From Nitrosomonadales bacterium (GTDB taxonomy: Bacteria; Pseudomonadota; Gammaproteobacteria; Burkholderiales; Methylophilaceae), in assembly GCA_024642775.1 (NCBI GenBank), contig JAHEAL010000001.1, positions 92,586 to 156,585 on the forward strand: a stretch of 64,000 bases of DNA. Reading direction: 5' to 3'. Shown one piece after another: positions 57,372 to 64,000 of this stretch (position 1 is its first letter; each line of letters starts with the position of its first letter). Below the pieces are notes generated by a model. That model saw only the letters and a program-made list of their open reading frames with translations. It did no database searches and was not told the origin of the DNA. The translations under genes and the position numbers were made by a program.

Positions 57372-58731
57372 GTCCAAAACTCTGTACCAATGCCAACAGT
57401 GCGGCGGAAATTCAACCAAATGGCAAGGTCAATGTCCTCACTGTTATGAATGGAATTGCCTTGAAGAGCAAATTGCTTCCTCAGAAAATAAGCGGTACAA
57501 GTCATTAAATAAAAAATCAACCTTAATTAGTATTGATGACGTTGTCGTCAATGATATTCTTAGAAGACCAACTCAAATTAATGAGCTTGATAGGGTGTTA
57601 GGCGGAGGGTTAGTTCCTGGTGGTGTTACCCTGATTGGAGGCGATCCAGGGATTGGGAAGTCGACATTACTTATTCAGGCCCTGTCATCGCTGACTAAAA
57701 ATCCATCTACCGATAATAAAGTTATTTATGTAACCGGTGAGGAATCAATTGATCAGATCGCCATGAGGTCAAGGCGTTTGAATTTGGATGTATCGGATGT
57801 GTTAGTGATGTCCGAAATAAGCTTACAGAATATAATTTCCACAATTGAGAAAGAAAAACCGACTGTTGTGGTAATTGATTCAATACAGACTTTATTTTCA
57901 GATGATTTATCCTCAGCTCCTGGATCAGTATCTCAAGTGCGAGAGTGTGCAGCGCAATTAACCAGGGTGGCCAAGGCCAATGATGCAAGTATGATTTTAG
58001 TTGGACATGTTACCAAAGATGGATCAATTGCTGGACCAAGGGTGCTTGAGCATATTGTTGATACCGTACTTTATTTTGAGGGTGAGACCAATTCATCCTT
58101 TCGCCTAATACGATCAATTAAGAATAGGTATGGCGCGGTGAATGAATTGGGTATTTTCGCGATGACAGAAAAAGGTTTAAAGGAGGTCCTAAATCCATCG
58201 GCTATTTTTCTTTCTGCAACCTCATATGAAAATAATGGTTCAGTTGTGACGGTAGTTCAGGAGGGAACTCGACCGATTTTAATCGAGATTCAAGCGTTGG
58301 TTGACGAGTCGAAACAGTCCTCTCCCAAACGATTGTCAGTAGGTTTAGAAAATAATAGATTATCTATGATTTTGGCTGTGTTAAATAAACACCTTAATTT
58401 CTCATGTCACAGTCATGATGTTTTTGTAAATGCTGTTGGTGGGGTAAAAATTTCAGAACCAGGGGTAGACTTAGCTGTAATGATATCTATAGCATCATCT
58501 TTGATTGAAAAAACTGTCGAGGATAGAACAATCATTTTCGGTGAGATTGGCCTTGGTGGAGAAGTGAGGCCAGTATCAAGAGGACAGGAAAGAGTCAATG
58601 AGGCCAAAAAATTAGGTTTTACTAGGATTATATTACCTGAAAAAAATATTCCAAAAAAACCAATTGATGGGGTCACGTTAGTGTCAGTTAAGACCGTAAA
58701 AGAGGCTATGTCTGCAGCGCTAAATTACTGA
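57364..58731 (+). CDS. radA: DNA repair protein RadA
   Basis: Helicase-like RecA paralogue that promotes branch migration in recombination; 455 aa from the ATG at 57364. The order is an N-terminal zinc finger (YQCQQCGGNSTKWQGQCPHC), a RecA core with Walker A GGDPGIGKSTLLIQ and the RadA motif KNRYGAVNELGIF, and a Lon-protease-like C-terminal domain (NAVGGVKISEPGVDLAVM). A frame extension to 57283 lies inside alr and precedes the zinc finger, so it was not used. Confidence 0.97.
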   Translation: MVKSKTLYQCQQCGGNSTKWQGQCPHCYEWNCLEEQIASSENKRYKSLNKKSTLISIDDVVVNDILRRPTQINELDRVLGGGLVPGGVTLIGGDPGIGKSTLLIQALSSLTKNPSTDNKVIYVTGEESIDQIAMRSRRLNLDVSDVLVMSEISLQNIISTIEKEKPTVVVIDSIQTLFSDDLSSAPGSVSQVRECAAQLTRVAKANDASMILVGHVTKDGSIAGPRVLEHIVDTVLYFEGETNSSFRLIRSIKNRYGAVNELGIFAMTEKGLKEVLNPSAIFLSATSYENNGSVVTVVQEGTRPILIEIQALVDESKQSSPKRLSVGLENNRLSMILAVLNKHLNFSCHSHDVFVNAVGGVKISEPGVDLAVMISIASSLIEKTVEDRTIIFGEIGLGGEVRPVSRGQERVNEAKKLGFTRIILPEKNIPKKPIDGVTLVSVKTVKEAMSAALNY

Positions 58732-58771
58732 TAAATATAATTAAGTATTTTAAATAAACTATTGATTTAAA

Positions 58772-59620
58772 TCATTTAATTATATTTATTTTTAATATCG
58801 AAAGTATAGTAATCCATAATTTTCGGACAGGGGTTAGTTGAGTTTTTTCGTTAAGAATATTGGTTAAATTACCCTGCTCAATTTGCAATAATAAGTCGTA
58901 ATAAATATTTCCCATTATAATTCCAGGCAGCTGAGTCCTGCGATCCTCCTCGGGTAAAAGCATTATTGCTTTTTGGTAAAATTCTTTTGCTCTTTCGATC
59001 TGGAATTTCATTAATGGAACAAGGGCGGCCTGGTTCCTTTTACCGATAATGTCTTTTTCTTGAATTTGAAAAGATGTTAGCTCATTGAGGGGAATGTAAA
59101 TCCTATTTCTTCTAGCATCCTCACCCACATCTCTAATTATATTTGTCAGTTGTAAGGCTATACCGAGATTATGGGCATAATCTAATGTTTTTTTGTTTTT
59201 GTAGCCAAATATATGAGCTGAAAGAATCCCAACAACTGAGGCGGCCCGATAGGTGTATAACTGTAATTGTTTGAAATCTTGATACCTATTAAAATCAAGA
59301 TCCATTTTCATTCCGTCAATAATTTCAATAAAATAATTTTTATTAAGATTAAATACTTCAACGTGTTCGAGAAGTGCTTTTGTTACTGGGTGTTGAGGGT
59401 TTTTATCATATAAATTTTCAATTTCATTTTCCCACCAATTCAGCTTTGTTAGCCCAACTTCGTACTCAACACATTCATCTGCAATATCATCAACCTCTCT
59501 ACAAAAGGCATAAAGTGCCACAAGGGCCTCTTTTTTATTTCTGGGTAAAAAGTTAAAAGCTAGTGAGAAGTTGGTTTTACTTTCTGTAAGCTTATTTGTG
59601 CAGTATTGATTTGGAGTCAT
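58772..59620 (-). CDS. hpnD: presqualene diphosphate synthase (HpnD-like)
   Basis: Trans-isoprenyl diphosphate synthase of 282 aa joining two farnesyl diphosphates. The first aspartate-rich motif DDIADE is at about residues 44-49 and the second lies in NIIRDVGEDARRNRIYIPL. The pairing with hpnC and the YAFCREVDDIADE segment suggest HpnD of the HpnCDE squalene pathway, but a phytoene synthase role is possible. It is one base after hpnC. No hpnE is adjacent. Confidence 0.85.
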   Translation of the reverse strand: MTPNQYCTNKLTESKTNFSLAFNFLPRNKKEALVALYAFCREVDDIADECVEYEVGLTKLNWWENEIENLYDKNPQHPVTKALLEHVEVFNLNKNYFIEIIDGMKMDLDFNRYQDFKQLQLYTYRAASVVGILSAHIFGYKNKKTLDYAHNLGIALQLTNIIRDVGEDARRNRIYIPLNELTSFQIQEKDIIGKRNQAALVPLMKFQIERAKEFYQKAIMLLPEEDRRTQLPGIIMGNIYYDLLLQIEQGNLTNILNEKTQLTPVRKLWITILSILKINIIK

Positions 59621-59621
59621 T

Positions 59622-60458
59622 CTAAATTAAGGCCTTTATAAATACCATAATCCAATCAAAATTATTCATCTTCGTATTCTTAAATGGGTTAGGGGATTTT
59701 TCTAATTTGTTTAACAAATGGAATCCCGAATTAATCATAAATTTAACTTCAAACCTGAATCTTCCATTGAGGTGACCAGACAGCGGTTGTCCTTTAGCCA
59801 ATTTTTCTTTTATTTGAGAAACCCAGAACTGCCGAAAGTTTTTCCAGTTATCATTAAAACTTAATTTTTTTAATGCATTTAAATCAATCTGGTATTCCCT
59901 AATGAGGCTTTGCGGCAAATATACTCTGTTTATCTTTCCATCATCATTAATGTCTTGAATCATATCTATCATAGCAAAAGCTTCGCAAATATTATCGGAA
60001 AACTTATAAAGGGATTTATTTCTGTACCCGTTGACTTGCAGGTATAGTCTTCCTGCAGAATTAGCAGCATACTTGTAATAATTCATGAGCTCTTCTACAT
60101 CTTTGTAAGCATTCTTTACCACATCTTGTTTAAAGGCTTTAAGTAAATTCTCTAAATATATGATATTCAGTTTATGTTCATCGGCGACCATACTAAGTTT
60201 TTTGAAAAATTTAGTTGTAGGAGATTTTTTACATTTAATTTGATTAAGCTCATTACACATAATGCTTAGTTGAGCCATCTTTTGTTTTTTTGACAACAGA
60301 CCATCATCAGCAATGTCATCTCCTATTCGAGCAAAAGCATAAAGAATTAAGATGGCCTCGCGACTTTTCTTGGGTAAAAACCTAGCAACCGGAAAATTTT
60401 CATAATGGTTTATTATTTTTGAATTTAGTTCGCGAGCTGTATAATTTAGGGTATTCAT
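59622..60458 (-). CDS. hpnC: squalene synthase-like protein HpnC
   Basis: Squalene/phytoene synthase family protein, 278 aa. The N-terminal NFPVARFLPKKSREAILILYAFARIGDDIADD has the aspartate motif at about residues 47-52, and the second motif is MIQDINDDGKINRVYLPQ. In characterised pathways HpnC converts presqualene diphosphate to hydroxysqualene on the way to hopanoids. It heads a two-gene unit with hpnD. The ATG is preceded by a TATAAT at 6 bases and no ribosome site, so a leaderless mRNA is likely. Confidence 0.86.
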   Translation of the reverse strand: MNTLNYTARELNSKIINHYENFPVARFLPKKSREAILILYAFARIGDDIADDGLLSKKQKMAQLSIMCNELNQIKCKKSPTTKFFKKLSMVADEHKLNIIYLENLLKAFKQDVVKNAYKDVEELMNYYKYAANSAGRLYLQVNGYRNKSLYKFSDNICEAFAMIDMIQDINDDGKINRVYLPQSLIREYQIDLNALKKLSFNDNWKNFRQFWVSQIKEKLAKGQPLSGHLNGRFRFEVKFMINSGFHLLNKLEKSPNPFKNTKMNNFDWIMVFIKALI

Positions 60459-60464
60459 AAAATC

Positions 60465-60470
60465 ATTATA
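60465..60470 (-). promoter_or_regulatory. -10 element placed for a leaderless hpnC transcript
   Basis: On the minus strand a perfect TATAAT is followed by exactly 6 bases (GATTTT) and the hpnC ATG at 60458. The divergent gap to the next plus-strand gene is only 26 bases. A separate plus-strand TATAAT at 60440-60445 could serve that gene. Confidence 0.6.
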
Positions 60471-60484
60471 AAGGGTAAATAATC

Positions 60485-61231
60485 TTGTTAGCTATTATTG
60501 GTGGTTCTGGTTTATGTAATATTGATGGATTAAAGGTTATCAGAAGAGAGATAGTGAGAACACCCTTTGGACAACCTTCAGAGCCTATAATATTTGGAGA
60601 ACTTGCTGGTAAGGAAGTAATTTTTTTAGCAAGGCATGGGTCTAATCATACAATACCTCCGCACCTAATTAATTATCAGGCTAATATTTGGGCATTAAAT
60701 GATATTGGTGTTAAGTCTATTTTATCAATCGCTTCTGTCGGCTCGATTTCAAACGATTTGAAAGTCGGCGATTTTGTTATCCCTCATCAACTTATTGATT
60801 ATACTCATAGCCGACTGTCTACATTTTTTGACGGAAAACATTACCCTGTAAAACACATTGATTTTACTCACCCGTATGACCAGGGTATGCGTGAATTAAT
60901 TATTAAGACAATGGATGAGCTAGATTTTGATTTTGTTAATTCAGGAGTTTACGCTGCGTCACAAGGGCCAAGGTTGGAGTCGGCAGCAGAAATTGATCGT
61001 TTTGAAAAAGATGGTGCAACGATTGTTGGGATGACAGCGATGCCGGAAGCTTGCCTAGCAAAAGAATTAGACTTGAGTTATTCGGCAATTTGTCCTGTCG
61101 CAAATCATGCAGCTGGGAGAGGAGAGAGTAGTGAAGGTATATCCTCTGCGATGTTGAATCACAGCTCTAAAATTACTATAAAAAATACCATTACCATTCT
61201 TGCAAAGATTGTAAAGACTTATGGCTATTAA
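60485..61231 (+). CDS. methylthiopurine phosphorylase, probably S-methyl-5'-thioinosine specific
   Basis: Purine nucleoside phosphorylase family, MTAP/MTIP group, 248 aa. GGSGLCNIDG at the N-terminus, RHGSNHTIPPHLINYQANI and GPRLESAAEI are typical. In human MTAP two aspartates (220 and 222, in ATDYDCW) read the 6-amino group. Here the equivalent residues are Asn207 and Ala209 (VANHAAG), which points to a 6-oxopurine substrate as in Pseudomonas MTIP. It salvages polyamine or SAM by-products. The start is TTG with AAGGG 9 bases upstream. It overlaps def by 11 bases. Confidence 0.88.
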   Translation: MLAIIGGSGLCNIDGLKVIRREIVRTPFGQPSEPIIFGELAGKEVIFLARHGSNHTIPPHLINYQANIWALNDIGVKSILSIASVGSISNDLKVGDFVIPHQLIDYTHSRLSTFFDGKHYPVKHIDFTHPYDQGMRELIIKTMDELDFDFVNSGVYAASQGPRLESAAEIDRFEKDGATIVGMTAMPEACLAKELDLSYSAICPVANHAAGRGESSEGISSAMLNHSSKITIKNTITILAKIVKTYGY

Positions 61232-61736
61232 AGAAATCTTAAGGATGGGTAATCCAGATTTACTCAAAATCAGCGCTCCGGTTGAAAAATTTAATGATAA
61301 GGATCTTGATGTTCTAATCCAGGATATGATTGAGACAATGAAGGCTAATGATGGAGCAGGATTGGCTGCTCCACAGATTGGTATTTTCAAGAGGGTTGTT
61401 ATATTTGGATTTGAAAGTAACGATCGCTACCCTGATGCGGAAGAAGTCCCATTTACTGTTTTAATTAATCCTATTATTAAGCCAAAAGGACAAAAAAAAG
61501 TTAACGACTGGGAGGGTTGTTTATCTGTTCCAGGTTTGAGGGGTGTGGTGCCTAGGTATGACTCAATTTATTATGAGGGTTATGATGAACAAGGTACTAA
61601 GATTGAAAGGGATGTTGACGGCTTTCATGCAAGAGTTGTGCAGCATGAATGTGATCATTTAGACGGTATCTTATACCCAATGATGATAGAAGATTTTCGT
61701 TATTTTGGCTTTCATGATGAAATTTTTAAAGAATAG
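61221..61736 (+). CDS. def: peptide deformylase
   Basis: Metalloprotease removing the formyl group from nascent proteins; 171 aa. The three motifs are GAGLAAPQIG (45-54), EGCLS (98-102) and HECDH (142-146), with Cys100, His142 and His146 as metal ligands and Glu143 catalytic. This copy begins inside the phosphorylase gene and is not next to fmt, the usual partner. Confidence 0.95.
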   Translation: MAIKEILRMGNPDLLKISAPVEKFNDKDLDVLIQDMIETMKANDGAGLAAPQIGIFKRVVIFGFESNDRYPDAEEVPFTVLINPIIKPKGQKKVNDWEGCLSVPGLRGVVPRYDSIYYEGYDEQGTKIERDVDGFHARVVQHECDHLDGILYPMMIEDFRYFGFHDEIFKE

Positions 61737-61774
61737 TTTCGATGTTTTAAATCCTATGATAAAATTCACCCGAC

Positions 61775-61864
61775 GGAAGAGTGGCAGAGCGGTTTAATGC
61801 ACCGGTCTTGAAAACCGACGTGGGTTCGCGCCCACCGTGAGTTCGAATCTCACCTCTTCCGCCA
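61775..61864 (+). tRNA. tRNA-Ser (TGA)
   Basis: A 90-base class II tRNA with encoded CCA. The acceptor stem is GGAAGAG/CTCTTCC, the anticodon loop CTTGAAA gives anticodon TGA, the long variable arm (ACGTGGGTTCGCGCCCACCGT region) is serine-like, and the T arm contains GAGTTCGAATCTC. A TAAAAT at 61760-61765 may be its -10. Confidence 0.97.
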
Positions 61865-61929
61865 TTATTTTATTCTCACAAATAATCAAAATTTCGAAAC
61901 TATTAGTCATTTTTTTTATCCAGTAAGTA

Positions 61930-63078
61930 ATGAATAATTTATTTGCAAAATTTATATATATTTTCTTAATTGTATCTACTTACAGTCTTTGCGAAGCTGA
62001 GCCGAGAGTCTCTAACTATAAAAAATATAACTTAACATCTACCCAATATAATTTAAATAAATTAGATCTTGTATTTTCTTACCCATGGGCAATTTCTATA
62101 ATTGATGATCAAAATATTATTGTTTCAGAAAAAGGCGGGCGTCTATTTAAAGTTGACCTTGATAGTCACAATATGATTGAAATTGTTCATGAGATCCCTC
62201 ATGTTCCTTTCAGTCCTGGAGGAAAACAAGGAGGACTTTTGGATGTTTATTATGATGTTAGTGATGAATTTATTTACCTCACTTATAGCCATTTAGATAA
62301 TGAAAGTAGCCAATCAAGTACAGCAATAGCAAGAGCAAAGATTTCGGGCAATGGACTAAATAACTTTCAAACCCTATTGGTTGGGCAACCCTTTTTATCT
62401 GAAAACCGTCACTATGGATCTCGAATAGCAATAACTGGTAATTACCTTTTTGCTGGATTTGGTGAAAGAGGAGGTGAGATGATTGCTCAAGATCCTAGCA
62501 AGCATCCTGGGAGTATCATTCGTATTTTCAAAGATGGTAAAATACCCAAAGATAACCCAAGGTTTAAAGATCACCCTGATTGGCTTCCAGAGATTTATTC
62601 AATTGGAACAAGAAACCCACAAGGCATTACAACGATGCCTGATGGTAAATCGATTTTATTTTCGAGCCATGGGCCCCGTGGAGGGGATCATATAGCACAA
62701 GCGATTCCAGGCGGTAATTACGGATGGAAGCATGTGGCTTGGGGAGGTTCTGAATATTCAGGTTTTAGTATTGGTGACAAACCATTTGATGAAAAATTTA
62801 ATCAGCCTGTATTGAGCTGGGTCCCTTCCATGGCAATCAGTAGCATCAAATTTTATAAGGGTGAAGTATTCTCTGAATGGGAAGGGGATTTGATAGTTTG
62901 CTCTTTAAATGGTGAGAGTTTAATACGCTTAGATTTTGAAAATGATAGAATTGTTGGTGAGGAAATAATTTTTAAAGACAAAATTGGACGCATTCGAGAC
63001 TTCGATATTGACTCAAAAGGAAATATATATTTGATCAGTGATTCACCAAATTCGTCGATATGGAAACTTTCAAAATAA
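61930..63078 (+). CDS. secreted PQQ-dependent sugar dehydrogenase family protein
   Basis: Soluble aldose dehydrogenase (YliI/GSDH) family, 382 aa. A signal peptide covers about residues 1-23 (FIYIFLIVSTYSLCEAE). The six-bladed propeller is marked by YPWAISIIDDQNIIVSEKGGRLFKVD, NRHYGSRIAI, SIGTRNPQGI, HGPRGGDH and GGNYGWKHV, which include the catalytic and PQQ-contacting residues of the family. The substrate sugar or other aldehyde is unknown. It would use PQQ made by pqqBCDE. The next gene, 15 bases on, is another secreted propeller. Confidence 0.88.
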   Translation: MNNLFAKFIYIFLIVSTYSLCEAEPRVSNYKKYNLTSTQYNLNKLDLVFSYPWAISIIDDQNIIVSEKGGRLFKVDLDSHNMIEIVHEIPHVPFSPGGKQGGLLDVYYDVSDEFIYLTYSHLDNESSQSSTAIARAKISGNGLNNFQTLLVGQPFLSENRHYGSRIAITGNYLFAGFGERGGEMIAQDPSKHPGSIIRIFKDGKIPKDNPRFKDHPDWLPEIYSIGTRNPQGITTMPDGKSILFSSHGPRGGDHIAQAIPGGNYGWKHVAWGGSEYSGFSIGDKPFDEKFNQPVLSWVPSMAISSIKFYKGEVFSEWEGDLIVCSLNGESLIRLDFENDRIVGEEIIFKDKIGRIRDFDIDSKGNIYLISDSPNSSIWKLSK

Positions 63079-63093
63079 TTTAATTAGGAAAAA

Positions 63094-63912
63094 ATGATGA
63101 GACTTTTTGCAGCTTTTATACTTACTTTTTCTACGCTATTTGCATTTGCTGATACCGTTTATGATGACTTTCAAATGCCCGAGTCAGTATTGCAGGGGAA
63201 TGATGGGACAATTTATATTTCTGAAATTGGTGAACGAGATGTCGATGGCGATGGAAAGATTACAAAAATTGATCCTCAAGGCAATCGCACTACCTTAGCA
63301 CAAGGTCTTTACGACCCCAAAGGCCTTGTTTTGTTTAAAGATAAATTATTTGTAACAGATCGTGATGTGGTAATTGAGGTAAACACCATAGACGGAGCAT
63401 ATGGAGTTTATGCAGGAACGATGAGTTTTCCTAAGAGCCCGGTATTTTTAAATGACATTGATGTCGATGAAAAAGGGAACCTTTTTGTGTCGGACTCTGG
63501 TGACTTTAAATCAACGGGCTTTGTATTTAAGATTACACCAGCAGGGGAGGTAAGTTTAGTTCTTGAAGATCAAAGTGATGTGATTAAAGCCCCAAATGGC
63601 CTGTTGGTTGATGGTGATAAACTTTTCATTTTAGACTGGGGTGGAGAGTTTTTTAAAGCCAACCTAAAAACTAACAAGGTTAAAAAAATTGCCGAGGGTT
63701 TCACTGGAGGTGATGGCATTGCCAAGAATGGTAAAACATTTTATCTAAGCAGCTGGTTGGAAGGCAAGATTTATACGGTGGATAAAGGTAAAGTGACTGT
63801 AATTAAGGATGGTTATGAGGCAGCGGCTGACATTGCTTTGTCAAAAAATAAGGATAAACTTTTAGTGCCTGATATGAAGGCTGGGACACTTACCATTATG
63901 GATATAAAGTAG
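63094..63912 (+). CDS. secreted SMP-30/NHL-type beta-propeller protein
   Basis: A 272-aa protein with a signal peptide (residues about 1-20, MMRLFAAFILTFSTLFAFAD) and repeated propeller strands such as YDPKGLVLFKDKLFVTDRD, FLNDIDVDEKGNLFVSDSGD and APNGLLVDGDKLFILDWGG. This suggests a gluconolactonase (SMP-30)-like or NHL fold. Two ATGs (63094 and 63097) lie after AGGA. Next to a sugar dehydrogenase, a periplasmic lactonase would fit, but the metal ligands could not be assigned, so this is a suggestion only. Confidence 0.75.
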   Translation: MMRLFAAFILTFSTLFAFADTVYDDFQMPESVLQGNDGTIYISEIGERDVDGDGKITKIDPQGNRTTLAQGLYDPKGLVLFKDKLFVTDRDVVIEVNTIDGAYGVYAGTMSFPKSPVFLNDIDVDEKGNLFVSDSGDFKSTGFVFKITPAGEVSLVLEDQSDVIKAPNGLLVDGDKLFILDWGGEFFKANLKTNKVKKIAEGFTGGDGIAKNGKTFYLSSWLEGKIYTVDKGKVTVIKDGYEAAADIALSKNKDKLLVPDMKAGTLTIMDIK

Positions 63913-63916
63913 GCGT

Positions 63917-64000
63917 TTATTTTTTATTGATTCCGCTTTTACTTCTGTTCTTATTGCCTTTAAAAAAACCGGGATGCTCTATCATTCTAAGATAGTCCTG
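63917..64000 (-). CDS. C-terminal end of an unidentified protein (partial)
   Basis: On the minus strand only one frame stays open from the window edge to a TAA at 63919-63917. It encodes 27 residues, beginning QDYLRMIEHPGFFKGN and ending in a basic tail. I do not recognise the family. Its convergent position 4 bases after the propeller gene fits the tight packing seen elsewhere. Confidence 0.55.
   Translation of the reverse strand, partial: QDYLRMIEHPGFFKGNKNRSKSGINKK

Noticed and set aside
61865-61929. Terminator after tRNA-Ser
   Set aside because: ATTATTT and AAATAAT can pair, but the stem is short and AT-only and is not followed by a T run.
1-64000. CRISPR arrays, insertion sequences, phage or integron elements
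   Set aside because: No regularly spaced repeats, transposase, integrase or attachment-site duplication was seen; gene content is core metabolism throughout.

Overview
The window looks like part of the chromosome of a streamlined, AT-rich betaproteobacterium, most likely a small-genome methylotroph of the Methylophilaceae (OM43 / Ca. Methylopumilus type). Three things suggest this: the gene order from leuC to metZ is the betaproteobacterial arrangement (leuCDB-asd-fimV-truA-trpFBA-accD-folC-dedD-cvpA-purF-metZ); there is a PQQ-biosynthesis cluster plus a PQQ-type dehydrogenase; and the packing is extreme, with overlapping genes, no stretch over 300 bases without a gene, and no mobile elements, phage genes or CRISPR. 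The assignment to a genus is an inference.

Layout. 1-17.6 kb (+): one long run with arginine (argD partial, argF, argG), yajQ, leucine (leuCDB), asd, a short FimV-like protein, an EcfT-like membrane protein, truA, tryptophan (trpFBA), accD, folC, a SPOR protein, cvpA and purF. 17.6-25.8 kb (+): metZ behind a probable SAM-II riboswitch, then gyrA, serC, pheA, hisC and a DAHP synthase, closed by a hairpin. 25.8-30.3 kb (+): pqqBCDE without a local pqqA, then a Bcr/CflA-type transporter. 30.2-36.5 kb (-): a sulfate-assimilation operon (permease, cysI, DUF934, APS-type cysH, cysD, cysN, 7Fe ferredoxin), diverging from a CysB-like regulator that overlaps fhs. 36.6-46.2 kb (+): fhs, YigZ, rmuC, moaD, moaE, galU, a phosphoribosyltransferase, rnr and rlmB. 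46.2-51.3 kb: mqo (-), a cation/proton antiporter (+), tRNA-Asn, an aminotransferase and a secreted trypsin-like protease with TPR-like tail (all -). 51.3-58.7 kb (+): uvrB, rpsF-priB-rpsR-rplI, dnaB, alr, radA. 58.8-60.5 kb (-): hpnC and hpnD. 60.5-64 kb (+): a methylthiopurine phosphorylase, def, tRNA-Ser, and two secreted beta-propeller proteins, one of PQQ sugar dehydrogenase type. The 3' end of an unidentified minus-strand gene closes the window.

How the genes work together. Most of the window serves self-sufficient biosynthesis (Arg, Leu, Trp, Phe, Met, Cys) with a core of replication, repair and translation genes. PQQ made by pqqBCDE would supply periplasmic dehydrogenases, and fhs links formate to folate-bound C1 units. 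CysDN makes APS, which a four-cysteine iron-sulfur type CysH reduces directly; no cysC or cysJ is present here.

The most notable signals are regulatory. A compact promoter plus SAM-II-like RNA precedes metZ. Four genes that head transcription units (the transporter at 29067, mqo, dnaB, hpnC) have a perfect TATAAT exactly 6 nt before the ATG and no Shine-Dalgarno sequence. Because a -10 hexamer lies at -12 to -7, this places +1 on the A of the ATG and predicts leaderless mRNAs. No self-contained new defence or biosynthetic system was recognised.
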